NCBI RefSeq assembly: GCF_007828045.1
Contig: NZ_VITN01000005.1
Location: 1-64,000 of the forward strand
Direction of reading: 5' to 3'
Source: Nitrospirillum amazonense
Lineage (GTDB): Bacteria > Pseudomonadota > Alphaproteobacteria > Azospirillales > Azospirillaceae
DNA length: 64,000 bases
Position numbers and translations under genes: made by a program. Positions 28,999 through 39,560 of the stretch are shown here, piece by piece; within the stretch, counting starts at the first letter, position 1, and every line of letters begins with the position of its first letter. The notes under the pieces were generated by a model that ran no database searches, was not told the DNA's origin, and was given only the letters and a program-made list of their open reading frames with translations.

Positions 28999-31077
28999 AT
29001 GAGCAAGCCTATCGCGGGGATACTGAACCGGGCAGCGCCCATCGCCCTGGCCACCGCCCTGGTGGCGCTACCCCTGGTGGCGGCCCCGGCGGCCCGAGCA
29101 GCCGAATCGGCGAAGCCCGCGGCCAAGGCGTCCGCCACGGACGCGGCCCTGCCCCAGGTCGATGACTCGGTCGACCCCTGCCAGAACTTCTACCAGTACG
29201 CCTGCGGTCCCTGGATCAAGGCCAACCCCATCCCCAGCGACCAGTCGCGGTGGGGCAGCTTCAACGCCCTGCATGAGCGCAACCAGCAGATCCTGAAAGC
29301 GGCGCTGGAGGATATCGTCGCCCACCCCAACGCCGACAACCAGCGCGTGGGCGATTTCTACGCCGCCTGCATGGATGAGGCCGGGGCCGACGCCAAGGGC
29401 GCCGCCCCCGTCCAGCCCCTACTGGACAAGGTCAAAGCCCTGACGTCCAAGGACCAGTTGCCGGCCCTGGTGGCGGAGCTGCACGCCGTGGGCGTGGACG
29501 TGTTCTTCAACTTCGATGCCCAGACCGACTTCCAGGACGCCCGCCAGGACATCGCCGCGGTGCAGCAGGGCGGTCTGGGCATGTCCAACCGTGACTACTA
29601 CCTGCGCGACGGCGCCAAGTTCGACAGCATTCGCCAAGCCTATCTGGAGCACATATCCCATGTCTTCCAGTTGCTGGGAGACGCCCCGGCGGCGGCAGAC
29701 GCCAAGGCCCAAGTGGTCATGCGGATGGAGACGGAGCTGGCACGCGTCTCGCTCGGTCTGGCGGACCTCAACGATCCGCAGCAGACCAACCATAAGGAGC
29801 CGGTGGCGACGCTGACCAAGCTGGCCCCCAGCTTTGGCTGGGAGGCCTATTTCAAGGCGTCCGGCGCGCCGGCCTTCAAGACGCTCAACGTCGCCGAGCC
29901 CGGATTTCTGGAAAAGGGCATGGAGGCGGTCCTGGCGGCAGCCTCGGTCGACGACGTGAAGACGTACATGTCCTGGCAAGTGGAACGCACCTTCGCCAGC
30001 TGGCTGTCCAAGCCCTTCGTGGATGAGCGGTTCAACTTCTTCTCCAAGAAGGTACGCGGCGTGGAGCAGAACCTGCCCCGCTGGAAGCGATGCGTGGCCG
30101 CGACGGACGGCGCCCTGGGCGAGGATCTGGGCAAGTATTATGTGAAAACCGCGTTCGGCGCCGGCCAAAAAGCCAAGATGCTGACCATGGTGAAGAACCT
30201 GAAGGCGGCGTATTCAGTCGACATCGACCAGTTGGACTGGATGAGCCCCGCGACCAAGAAGCGCGCGCACGAGAAGCTGGACGCCATCGTCGACAAGATC
30301 GGCTACCCCGACCAGTGGCGGGACTATTCCAAGCTGACGACCAGGAAGGAGGACCTGGTGGGCAACGTCCAGCGCGCCAACGCGTTCGAGACGGCACGTC
30401 GGCTGGCCAAGATTGGCAAGCCGCACGATCGGAAGGAGTGGGAGATGAGCCCGCCGACCGTGAACGCCTATTACGACCCGACCGAGAACGACATCAACTT
30501 CCCGGCCGGCATCCTGCAGCCGCCCTTCTATTTCGCGGGCGCCGACGACGCCATCAACTACGGCGCCATTGGTGCCGTCATCGGCCATGAGATGACCCAC
30601 GGCTTCGACGACCAGGGCCGCCAGTACGACAAGGACGGCAACCTGAAGGACTGGTGGACGGCCGAGGACGCCAAGAAGTTCGAGGCCCGCGCCCAGTGCG
30701 TGGTGGACGAGTACGACGGCTTCGTCGCCATCGACGACGTGCACCTGAACGGCAAGGCCACGCTGGGCGAGAACCTGGCCGACAATGGCGGCCACGCCAT
30801 CGCCCTGAAGGCCCTGATGGCCACCCTGAAGGGCAAGGCGGCCAAGAAGGACGGCCGCTTCACCACCGAACAGAAGTTCTTCCTGGGCTATGCCCAGGTG
30901 TGGTGCAGCAACCAGCGCGACGACGCCAAGCGCGACCAGGCGATCACCGACGTCCATTCCCTGTCGGAATACCGGGTGAACGGCGTCGTCTCCAACAATC
31001 CGGAGTTCGCCAAGGCCTTCAACTGCAAGGCCGACGCGGCCATGAACCGCGGCGCCAAGGCCTGCAAGGTCTGGTAA
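28999..31077 (+). CDS. M13 family metallopeptidase, secreted form
   Basis: A 692-residue paralog of the preceding peptidase. It has a normal Sec signal (ATALVALPLVAAPAARAAES) instead of a lipobox, so it should be free in the periplasm or exported. The zinc motif reads AVIGHEMTHGFDDQG, the third ligand GENLADNGG, and the loop VNAYYDPTENDINFPAGILQPPFYF matches its neighbour. Both end in the family motif C-x-V-W. A good ribosome site AGAAGGTAGAG precedes the ATG. The two copies probably arose by tandem duplication and then split between membrane-bound and soluble sites. Confidence 0.93.
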   Translation: MSKPIAGILNRAAPIALATALVALPLVAAPAARAAESAKPAAKASATDAALPQVDDSVDPCQNFYQYACGPWIKANPIPSDQSRWGSFNALHERNQQILKAALEDIVAHPNADNQRVGDFYAACMDEAGADAKGAAPVQPLLDKVKALTSKDQLPALVAELHAVGVDVFFNFDAQTDFQDARQDIAAVQQGGLGMSNRDYYLRDGAKFDSIRQAYLEHISHVFQLLGDAPAAADAKAQVVMRMETELARVSLGLADLNDPQQTNHKEPVATLTKLAPSFGWEAYFKASGAPAFKTLNVAEPGFLEKGMEAVLAAASVDDVKTYMSWQVERTFASWLSKPFVDERFNFFSKKVRGVEQNLPRWKRCVAATDGALGEDLGKYYVKTAFGAGQKAKMLTMVKNLKAAYSVDIDQLDWMSPATKKRAHEKLDAIVDKIGYPDQWRDYSKLTTRKEDLVGNVQRANAFETARRLAKIGKPHDRKEWEMSPPTVNAYYDPTENDINFPAGILQPPFYFAGADDAINYGAIGAVIGHEMTHGFDDQGRQYDKDGNLKDWWTAEDAKKFEARAQCVVDEYDGFVAIDDVHLNGKATLGENLADNGGHAIALKALMATLKGKAAKKDGRFTTEQKFFLGYAQVWCSNQRDDAKRDQAITDVHSLSEYRVNGVVSNNPEFAKAFNCKADAAMNRGAKACKVW

Positions 31078-31089
31078 GCGGCCGGGACC

Positions 31090-31115
31090 CCCGTGGCTTC
31101 CCCGGAAGCCACGGG
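31090..31115 (+). terminator. Terminator hairpin after the second M13 gene
   Basis: A nearly perfect 12-bp stem CCCGTGGCTTCC with its complement and a minimal loop, 12 bp after the stop codon. No T run follows. Confidence 0.5.
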
Positions 31116-31229
31116 CCGAGTCTCAAAGGAAGATCCCCGCCGGCCCGTGCTGGCGGGGCTTCTGCATGGCTGGGCGGCAATCACCGCCGAATCGCGCCCG
31201 AGCCGCAAGAAATCCCAAAGCCTCAAAAC

Positions 31230-31261
31230 AAAAACCGCGCCTTCATCCAGGCGCGGTTTTT
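31230..31261. terminator. Bidirectional terminator between M13 and rpmJ
   Basis: AAAAACCGCGCC and GGCGCGGTTTTT form a perfect 12-bp stem with an 8-nt loop, A-run on one side and T-run on the other. It serves the convergent rpmJ and M13 genes. Confidence 0.85.
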
Positions 31262-31305
31262 GGTTCCGATGGCCGGCGAACCAGCCACGGGGCAGAAACG
31301 CCTTA

Positions 31306-31431
31306 TCAGCCCTGGCGGGCCTTGAAGCGCGGGTTCTGCTTGTTGATGACGTACACGCGACCCTTGCGGCGGATAACGCGGCAAGCCTTGTGGCGGGTCT
31401 TCATCGACTTCAGGGAGTTCACGATCTTCAT
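31306..31431 (-). CDS. rpmJ: 50S ribosomal protein L36, zinc-free type
   Basis: A 41-residue ribosomal protein L36, start [15 protein letters not shown] and end [18 protein letters not shown]. It has the 41-residue form usual in Alphaproteobacteria, with only one Cys (residue 17) instead of the CxxC...CxxxxH zinc site, so it needs no zinc. A bidirectional terminator follows. Monocistronic, as is usual for this form. Confidence 0.95.
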   Translation of the reverse strand: MKIVNSLKSMKTRHKACRVIRRKGRVYVINKQNPRFKARQG

Positions 31432-31528
31432 GATTTGGACTCGGGCACTTGGATTGGATCACGGTTCGAGGCCGGGAAAATAGTAAGGGCCGGCCCCGCT
31501 GTCAACCTGAGTCATATCGTAAAATCGA

Positions 31529-32530
31529 TCAGCTGATATCCGCCGGCTTCAACACATAGAAACGGTAGAGGCGGATGCCGGCGTCCAGCACCGCCACGCG
31601 GCGGGCCCACAGCTCCACCTCCTCCACCACCGCGATCTTGGTCTCGTGATCCATGCTGTGCTGTTCCAGGTGAGTCACCAGCCCCTGGATGGCGGTCAGA
31701 ATCAGGCTGCGGTGCAGGTCGGACAGGTCCTCGGTGATGCGGATGTCCAGGTTGCGCTGCTGCAGGCCCTGGGCGTACTGGTCCACCGTCCAGGGATGCG
31801 GCTCAACCGGTTCATGGTCCAGCCAGCCCTTGAAGACGGGGCCGCTGGCCTTGGCCTTGTCCAGAACGTAGTCGGTGAACAGAAAATGGCCGCGCGGCTT
31901 CAGCGCCGCCTCCACCGCGTCCAGCAGGCCGTCCTTGTTGCGGACGGTGTAGAAGCCCTCCTTGGCGAACACGGCATCCACGCGCTTGGGCCAGGAGAAG
32001 GTTTCCGGGTCGAAGGGCTGGATGGGCGCCTGGCGGGCCATGCCGGCCTTGTGCGAACGGAACATGCCGGCCTCCGCCAGCACGGGATTGGATTCCAGGC
32101 CCGTCACCCAGGCGCCGAACTGCGAGGCCATGCTGCGGGTGGACCCGCCCAGGCCGGCGGCCAAGTCCAGCACGCTCATGGCAGGGTTCAGGCCCAGGGG
32201 CTTCACCAGGGTGGGAATGTGTTCGTTGCCGCCGGGGGTGGCGTAGCCGTCGCCCCAAATCTTTTCCGCCACCTGCACACGGGTGGCCGTCCACAGGGGT
32301 TTGCCGGAGCGGTTCAGAGTGCGCCGCTCCGTGGAGGACTGGGGCGACTGCTTGGCGGAACCGCCCTGGACGCCGCCCGCCCCCTGTTCCTCGTCGGCAC
32401 GCGGACGGCGGCTGAGCACCGCAGCCAGGTCGTAGCCTTCCCACCAGGCGACAAAGCGATCCTTCAGGGTCGCTTGCGGCAAGGTCGCCGGTGGCAGCGC
32501 CGCACCCTTGGAGCCCTGCTGGGCAGACAT
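31529..32530 (-). CDS. Class I SAM-dependent methyltransferase
   Basis: A 333-residue methyltransferase. The SAM-binding motif I is VLDLAAGLGGSTRSMA (about 146-161), with an acidic motif II GLESNP and the motif GHFLFTDYVLDKAK. About 95 residues precede the domain, with a low-complexity region EEQGAGGVQGGSAKQSPQSST. The C-terminal 80 residues are helical. The substrate is not apparent. It is alone on its strand, divergent from an NtrC-type regulator gene 237 bp away. Confidence 0.8.
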   Translation of the reverse strand: MSAQQGSKGAALPPATLPQATLKDRFVAWWEGYDLAAVLSRRPRADEEQGAGGVQGGSAKQSPQSSTERRTLNRSGKPLWTATRVQVAEKIWGDGYATPGGNEHIPTLVKPLGLNPAMSVLDLAAGLGGSTRSMASQFGAWVTGLESNPVLAEAGMFRSHKAGMARQAPIQPFDPETFSWPKRVDAVFAKEGFYTVRNKDGLLDAVEAALKPRGHFLFTDYVLDKAKASGPVFKGWLDHEPVEPHPWTVDQYAQGLQQRNLDIRITEDLSDLHRSLILTAIQGLVTHLEQHSMDHETKIAVVEEVELWARRVAVLDAGIRLYRFYVLKPADIS

Positions 32531-32767
32531 GCGTGGAACCAGCCCCTTGGAACATTAATGCGGAAACATATTGTACAGTCATTGCGTGACGGTTGAAATG
32601 GCAATGCTGAAACGCGCGCGCGGTCCGAGGGCACCTGGATGGGGCGGAAATCGGCCCCCCTCCGCCGGCCTTAAGCCGCCGGCGCCGCGAATACGCTACG
32701 GTTCCAGGCGCTTGCGTTGCACACATGCCTTCGCCCGGGGCATCCACCCGCTACACCAGATAGGCCC

Positions 32768-34216
<1,449 letters not shown>

Positions 34217-34510
34217 CCAAAGGAGAGCCCCCTACATCTGGGGCCCGGACACCAACATTGCTACCCGTTATTGCGGCCTATTCAGGTTGATGGCGCAAGT
34301 GCGCCCAGCGGGGCCCAGCTACCTCCGAAATGACTTGGGCATCCGGCATCGCATGGCTGGTGCAGTCCCGTTTTTTTCGGTATAAGCTCCCACACAGGAG
34401 AGAATCCTGCGCAGCCAGATCCGGCTTGGGAGGGGCGCGTGTTAGGGCCTTTCCTTGCGACCGGTGCCCCCGGCCAAGCACTTTATCGACTACATTCGAG
34501 TTCAAATCAC
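34217..34510 (+). promoter_or_regulatory. Intergenic region with promoter and long leader of the cold-shock gene
   Basis: A TATAAG -10 box at 34381-34386, with a weak -35 (TGGTGC, 34358), would give a leader of about 118 nt before the cold-shock start codon. Long leaders are typical of cold-shock mRNAs. No gene is seen in the gap. Confidence 0.5.
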
Positions 34511-35089
34511 ATGTATGAGCGCCGTTCTCCGCAGAGCCCGCAGATCACCCGCCGGGGCGTCAACGCCACCGTCAAGTGGTACAACCCCACGAAAGGTTTT
34601 GGTTTCGTGACCCTGTCCGACGGGTCGCCGGACGCCTTCTTGCACGCTTCCGTCGTGCAGGCCTTCGGCCATGACAGCCTGGCGGACGGCACCACCATCA
34701 ATTGCGACCTGTCCCAGGGCCAGAAGGGCCCGCAGGTTGCCGCCATCCACAGCGTGGATGAGTCCACCGCCACCCCGGGCGGCGGCGGCATGGGCGGTGG
34801 CATGGGCGGCGGTCGCCGCGACAGCTTCGGTGGTGGCGCCCCGCGCCGTGCCGCCGGTGGCTGGGAATCCAGCGGCCCGACCGAGACCGTTGAAGGCACT
34901 GTGAAGTTCTACAGCGCCGACAAGGGCTTCGGTTTCGTGACCCCCGATGGCGGCGGGAAGGACGTGTTCGTCCACATCACCGCGCTGGAGCGTTCGGGCG
35001 TCCGCGCCCTGACGCCGGAGCAGCGGGTGCGCCTGACGACCAGCATGGGTCAGAAGGGTCCGCAGGCCAATCGCGTGGAAGTCCTCTGA
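34511..35089 (+). CDS. Double cold-shock domain protein
   Basis: A 192-residue protein with two cold-shock domains. CSD1 (about 14-80) has VKWYNPTKGFGFVTLSDG; CSD2 (about 124-190) has VKFYSADKGFGFVTPDGGGKDVFVHITALERSG. Both carry the RNP1 motif KGFGFV; RNP2 is VFVHI in CSD2 but AFLHA in CSD1, which is more diverged. A Gly-rich linker with GGGGMGGGMGGG joins them. Two-domain Csp proteins are known in Alphaproteobacteria and bind single-stranded nucleic acid. ATG at 34511 is the first start of the plausible frame. Has its own leader and terminator. Confidence 0.92.
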   Translation: MYERRSPQSPQITRRGVNATVKWYNPTKGFGFVTLSDGSPDAFLHASVVQAFGHDSLADGTTINCDLSQGQKGPQVAAIHSVDESTATPGGGGMGGGMGGGRRDSFGGGAPRRAAGGWESSGPTETVEGTVKFYSADKGFGFVTPDGGGKDVFVHITALERSGVRALTPEQRVRLTTSMGQKGPQANRVEVL

Positions 35090-35118
35090 TCCATCCGATC
35101 TGGTAGAACGGGATTGAC

Positions 35119-35140
35119 GGCGCCGGGAAGCCCCGGCGCC
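35119..35140 (+). terminator. Terminator of the cold-shock gene
   Basis: A 9-bp GC stem GGCGCCGGG with a 4-nt loop, 30 nt after the stop codon, followed by GGATTTCCTGTTT. Confidence 0.6.
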
Positions 35141-35259
35141 GGATTTCCTGTTTCCTGACAGATGGGTTCGTCCTCGACCCGCTGGCATCTGGCAGCATCC
35201 CCTTTGGGATCAGCCGGGTGCCGGCGCTGGGGAGCTTAATTCGCGGGCCGGAGACACGG

Positions 35260-35287
35260 AACGCGCCGTCCGGCCGGACGGCGCGTT
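35260..35287. terminator. Perfect 28-bp palindrome with T run
   Basis: AACGCGCCGTCCGG and its exact complement form one continuous palindrome followed by TTTGTCTT. It may be a second terminator for the cold-shock gene, or an element in the leader of the following gamma-glutamyltransferase gene. Confidence 0.6.
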
Positions 35288-35397
35288 TTGTCTTGCCCGC
35301 ATGGTAGCGGTAGCAGGGCGCGGCGGGGTGACGCCCCTCCTCCCTCCGCCACCTCTCCCCTGTTCCCTGGCCGGCGGCGGCATGCCATTGTTGCGGC

Positions 35398-37230
35398 ATG
35401 CATAAAAAGCCCCGGCAGCCCGCCCCCGCCCCCACCCGCCGCCCATTTACCGCCGCCCTTCTGGCCGGCGCACTGATCCTGGCACCGCTGGCGGCGATCG
35501 GCCCGGCCCATGCCCAGGGTGGCGATCCGGAACTGGCCTCGCCCTTCACGCCACGGCCGGTGGTACGCACCAAGTCGGACATGGTGGTGGCGGCCAACCC
35601 GCTGGCGGCGGAGGCCGGGCACGCCATGCTGCGGCAGGGCGGCAGCGCCGTGGATGCGGCCATCGCCGTGCAGCTGGTGCTGGGCCTGGTGGAGCCGCAA
35701 TCCTCTGGCCTGGGCGGGGGCGGCTATATGCTGATCTGGGATCCCAAGACCAAGAAGCTGGTGTCCCTGGATGGACGGGAAACGGCGCCCGCGGGATCGG
35801 CCGCCGATCGGTTCGTCGGCCCCGACGGCCGCCCCATGCCGTTGATGCGCGCCTTTGACGGTGGGCGCGCCGTGGGTACGCCGGGCATCCCCGCCCTGCT
35901 GGCGGAGGCGCACAAGCGCTATGGCAAGCTGCCCTGGGCCACCCTGTTCCAGCCGGCCATCCAGCTGGCTCGCGACGGCTTCGTCGTCAGCCCGCGCCTG
36001 GCCCTGTTGCTGAAGGGGCTGACGCCGCAATTGAAGGACCGGCCCGACATGCTGGCCCTGTTCTTCCATACCGGGCCCGACGGCAGCCTGACGCCGCTGC
36101 AGGCGGGGGAGACTTTCCGTAACCCGGCCATGGCACACACGCTGGAGGTCTTGGCCGCGCAAGGCCCCGACGCCTACTACCACGGCATTCTGGGCCAGGA
36201 TCTGGCCAAGCATCTGGCCGACAGTGCCCTTCCGGCCGACACGCCCGGGGGGGCTCCGGCCCTGGTTACCGTCCAGGATCTGGCGGCCTACAAGGTCGAG
36301 GAACGCGATCCCCTGTGCACGCCCTACCGCCAGTGGAAGGTGTGCAGCATGGGCCCCAGCAGTTCCGGCGGCATCGCCATTGTGGAGATGCTGGGCCTGC
36401 TGGAACATTTCGACATGAAGGGCCTGGGCAAGGACTCCCCCACCGCCTGGCACCTGATGGTCGAGGCCAGCCGCCTGGCCTACGCCGACCGCGACCTCTA
36501 TGTCGGCGATCCCGCCTTCGTCACCGTGCCCAAGGGGCTGCTGGACAAGGGCTACCTGGCCGAGCGCGCCAAGCTGATCGATCCGGCGCACGCGGCCAAG
36601 GGCCCCGTGCCCGCCGGCGTGCCGCCGCAGAAGCAGGGGGCGCTGTACGGTCCCGGCTGGCAGGCGGACATCCCGTCGACCTCGCACATGTCCTTGATGG
36701 ACGACAGCGGCATGGCCGTGTCCTTCACCACGTCGGTGGAGTTCGCCTTCGGCTCGGGCATGGCGGTGGACGGCTATGTGCTGAACAACCAGCTGACCGA
36801 CTTCTCCTTCATCCCCACCAGCCCGGGAACAGGCCTGCCCGTGGCCAACGCCGTGGCGGCGGGCAAGCGCCCGCGCTCCTCCATGGCGCCTACCATCGTC
36901 TTCGACCAGACGGGCAAGCCCATGCTGCTGGTGGGCTCGCCCGGCGGGCCGGCCATCATCGGCTATGTCGCGGAAACCATCGTGGCGGCACTGGATTGGG
37001 GCCTGGACGCGCAGGAGGCGGTGAACCTGCCGCGCATCGTCAACCGCAACGGCACCACCGCCCTGGAAAGCGGCCCCTGGGCCCCGTCCCTGAAGGCCGG
37101 GCTGGAAGCGCTGGGCCAGACGGTGGAGCTGAAGGCCATGCCCAGCGGCCTGCACGTCATCAAGCGCACCGCCACCGGCCTGGAAGGCGGCGTCGACCCC
37201 CGCCGCGAGGGATTGGCGGCGGGGGACTGA
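35398..37230 (+). CDS. Gamma-glutamyltransferase, second copy
   Basis: A 610-residue enzyme of the gamma-glutamyltranspeptidase family. A signal peptide (FTAALLAGALILAPLAAIGPAHAQ) exports it. The large subunit has GGSAVDAAIAVQLVLGLVEPQSSGLGGGGYMLIWD; the autoprocessing site is TSHMSLMD with catalytic Thr428, followed by GMAVSFTTSVEFAFGSG. The second residue differs from the usual TTH and the beta-subunit start is diverged from copy one, so this may be a glutaryl-7-ACA acylase-like or substrate-shifted member. Monocistronic, convergent with rpoH. Confidence 0.87.
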   Translation: MHKKPRQPAPAPTRRPFTAALLAGALILAPLAAIGPAHAQGGDPELASPFTPRPVVRTKSDMVVAANPLAAEAGHAMLRQGGSAVDAAIAVQLVLGLVEPQSSGLGGGGYMLIWDPKTKKLVSLDGRETAPAGSAADRFVGPDGRPMPLMRAFDGGRAVGTPGIPALLAEAHKRYGKLPWATLFQPAIQLARDGFVVSPRLALLLKGLTPQLKDRPDMLALFFHTGPDGSLTPLQAGETFRNPAMAHTLEVLAAQGPDAYYHGILGQDLAKHLADSALPADTPGGAPALVTVQDLAAYKVEERDPLCTPYRQWKVCSMGPSSSGGIAIVEMLGLLEHFDMKGLGKDSPTAWHLMVEASRLAYADRDLYVGDPAFVTVPKGLLDKGYLAERAKLIDPAHAAKGPVPAGVPPQKQGALYGPGWQADIPSTSHMSLMDDSGMAVSFTTSVEFAFGSGMAVDGYVLNNQLTDFSFIPTSPGTGLPVANAVAAGKRPRSSMAPTIVFDQTGKPMLLVGSPGGPAIIGYVAETIVAALDWGLDAQEAVNLPRIVNRNGTTALESGPWAPSLKAGLEALGQTVELKAMPSGLHVIKRTATGLEGGVDPRREGLAAGD

Positions 37231-37240
37231 GGAACCCGCC

Positions 37241-38206
37241 TCAAGCCGCCGAGCGGGCGGCCTGGGCCATGATGTCGTTGGCGGTGGGCACGCGGCCCAT
37301 GCCGGACTTCGCGCGCTTGGCCGCCATGGGCAGGATGGGGGCGGTGATGACGCCGCCCTCGGCCGCGCGGCGCACGCTGCGCGCCACCTTGCTGTAGGCG
37401 CCGGTCTCGATCTGGCGGATGCGTTCCTTGCTGACGCCGTAATGCTGGGCCAGCCGCTCCAGCGTCACCGGCTCGTCCGCCAGGTTGCGGGAAATGAAGA
37501 TATGGCGCTCACGGTCGCCCAGGGACTTCAGGGCATCCAGCATCAGGCCCTTGCGCTGGCGCAGCTCACTGCCTTCGGCCAGGCGGCTTTCCACCGATTC
37601 GGCGTCGTCGGCCAGCAAGTCCATGGCCTCCTGGTCATTATCCTCACCCATGGAGACGTTCAGGGAGGCAACGGGGGTGGCGAAGCGATGCTCCATCTCC
37701 CGCACTTCCTCCACCGTGGCGTCCATCTCCACCGCGATGCGCTCCGCCTCCTCGTCCGTCATCATGCGGTCGTGGACGCCCAGCCGGCGCTGGGCCTGGC
37801 GCAGGTTGAAGAACAAGCGCTTCAGGGCGGCGGTGTTGCCCCCCTTCAGCATGGACCAGTTGTGCAGGACGTAGGACTGCACCTCCGCCCGGATCCACCA
37901 CAGCGCGTAGGTGGCGAGGCGGAAGCCGCGCGACGGGTCGAAGCGCTGCACCGCCTTCACCAGGCCGATGTTGGCCTCCGACACCAGATCGCCCACGGGC
38001 AGGCCGGACCGGGCATAGCGGGAGGCGATCTTGATGGCCAGGCGCATATGGCTGTGCACCAGTTCATCGGCGGCGCGCTGGTCCTGGTTGACAGTCCAGC
38101 GGTTGGCAAGCTCAAGCTCTCGCTCGGGCGACAGCATGGGGTAGCGGTTGGCCTGGGCCGTGTAGGCCCGCAGCAGGTCGACCGACTCAGAAGAGAATGA
38201 ACCCAT
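37241..38206 (-). CDS. rpoH: RNA polymerase sigma-32 factor RpoH
   Basis: A 321-residue heat-shock sigma factor. Region 2 contains HSHMRLAIKIASRYARSGLPVGDLVSEANIGLVKAVQRFDPSRGFRLATYALWWIRAEVQSYVLHNWSMLK, including the RpoH box of the family just after region 2.4, and region 4 ends VTLERLAQHYGVSKERIRQIETGAYSKV. It directs RNA polymerase to heat-shock promoters. ATG at 38206 follows AAAGGGGACGGG; the frame upstream is spurious. Alphaproteobacteria often have more than one rpoH; this is the only one in the window. Confidence 0.96.
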   Translation of the reverse strand: MGSFSSESVDLLRAYTAQANRYPMLSPERELELANRWTVNQDQRAADELVHSHMRLAIKIASRYARSGLPVGDLVSEANIGLVKAVQRFDPSRGFRLATYALWWIRAEVQSYVLHNWSMLKGGNTAALKRLFFNLRQAQRRLGVHDRMMTDEEAERIAVEMDATVEEVREMEHRFATPVASLNVSMGEDNDQEAMDLLADDAESVESRLAEGSELRQRKGLMLDALKSLGDRERHIFISRNLADEPVTLERLAQHYGVSKERIRQIETGAYSKVARSVRRAAEGGVITAPILPMAAKRAKSGMGRVPTANDIMAQAARSAA

Positions 38207-38573
38207 CGCCCGTCCCCTTTCAGTACCGTCCTGGCCGCATATCGGCACCGGACTTGGCCCAGAGTAAGGTGGTGGGGGGCAGCAAATCCGACGCGCCCCG
38301 TTCACCACGCTGTCATCTTTTGCCGGGACATCTAAAGATTGGGTTAACGGCCTTGAACAAGCACGCGGCGTACCCAACGCCCTTTCCAACCGCCGCCGCG
38401 ACCGGATGGTTCCGGCGTGCTTGATATCCCAGGGGCGGATCATTCCAGTGAATGTCATCATGCAAGCCTTGCCCGCCGTGCCCGGCTGCGGCAGCATCCC
38501 GGGATAAGCAATCACTAACCGCCGGGCCGGACGCCGCAGCGCCGCCGCCGGGGACACCTTGGGAGATGAGAAG
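38207..38573. promoter_or_regulatory. Divergent promoter region of rpoH and the enoyl-CoA hydratase gene
   Basis: A 367-bp gap without genes. On the minus strand TTGTTC and TTTAGA with an 18-bp spacer (about 38350) could be an rpoH promoter about 130 nt upstream of the start, leaving a long leader. The match is weak. Confidence 0.35.
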
Positions 38574-39323
38574 ATGAGTCACGCCGCGGTCCTGGTGGAG
38601 GACGGGAACGGGGTCCGCACCCTGGTGCTGAACCGGCCGGAAAAGCGCAACGCCCTGACCGGCGCCATGTATTCGGCCCTGGCCGAGGCGCTGACCGGCG
38701 CCGCCACGGATGACACCGTGGGCGCGGTGCTGATCCAGGGATCGGGCGGCAGCTTCACCGCCGGCAACGACCTGGCGGACTTCCTGGCCAGCCCCACGCT
38801 GTCGGCCGACACCCCGGTGATGCGTTTCCTGCGCGCGCTGGCGACATTCCCCAAGCCCGTGGTGGCGGCGGTGGAAGGCCACGCGGTGGGCGTGGGCACC
38901 ACCCTGCTGATGCATTGCGACCTGGTCTACGCCGCCCCCACCGCGCACTTCGCCATGCCCTTCGTCAGCCTGGGCCTGGTGCCGGAGGCGGGATCCAGCG
39001 TGCTGGCCGCCCGGCTGCTGGGCCACCCCCGCGCCGCCGCCATGCTGATGGCGGGTGAGGCGCTGACGGCCGATGGGGCGGAGGCGGCGGGCCTGATCAA
39101 CGCCGTCATCCCCTCAGAAACACTGTATGAGCATGCGGCGGCCAAGGCGGCAGCGCTGGCGGCCAAGCCCCGCGCGGCCATGGCCAACACCAAGGCCCTG
39201 ATGCGCCATGACACCCCCCAGGTGCTGGAAGCCATGGCGCGTGAGGCCACCCTGTTCGCCCAGGCGCTGACCAGCCCCGAGGCCAAGGCCGCCTTCCAGG
39301 CCTTCCTGTCCAAGGGCCGCTGA
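38574..39323 (+). CDS. Enoyl-CoA hydratase/isomerase family protein
   Basis: A 249-residue crotonase-fold protein. LNRPEKRNALTGAMYSAL, the oxyanion-hole loops GSGGSFTAGNDLADF and KPVVAAVEGHAVGVGTTLLMHCDLVYAAPTAHFAMPFVSLGLVPEAGSS are clear. The second loop carries E in PEAG, as in many hydratases/isomerases. It may act in fatty acid or amino acid degradation. The ATG at 38574 follows GGGAG. Monocistronic and without beta-oxidation partners nearby, so the substrate is open. Confidence 0.9.
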   Translation: MSHAAVLVEDGNGVRTLVLNRPEKRNALTGAMYSALAEALTGAATDDTVGAVLIQGSGGSFTAGNDLADFLASPTLSADTPVMRFLRALATFPKPVVAAVEGHAVGVGTTLLMHCDLVYAAPTAHFAMPFVSLGLVPEAGSSVLAARLLGHPRAAAMLMAGEALTADGAEAAGLINAVIPSETLYEHAAAKAAALAAKPRAAMANTKALMRHDTPQVLEAMAREATLFAQALTSPEAKAAFQAFLSKGR

Positions 39324-39485
39324 TCGGGGCCGCTGCCGGCGGCGGTTCCGCCCGTGTCCCCAAGCGTCGGGGATACGGGCGGGCCAAGCCCGTGGGGCAA
39401 CGTCGGTCGCGTTCGGACCAGAGACGCAAAAGCCGCGCCCGGTTGCCCGTCGCGGCTTCAACATATTGATTTTTCTGGGGAAGGA

Positions 39486-39560
39486 TGGTGGGCGCGACAG
39501 GGATTGAACCTGTGACCCCTACCATGTCAAGGTAGTGCTCTCCCGCTGAGCTACGCGCCC
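39486..39560 (-). tRNA. tRNA-Val (anticodon GAC)
   Basis: A 75-nt gene with a perfect acceptor stem GGGCGCG/CGCGCCC, D arm GCTC/GAGC, anticodon stem CTACC/GGTAG with loop TTGACAT (anticodon GAC), T arm ACAGG-TTCAATC-CCTGT and an encoded CCA end. All stems pair, so it should be functional. It decodes GUC and GUU valine codons. Confidence 0.98.
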
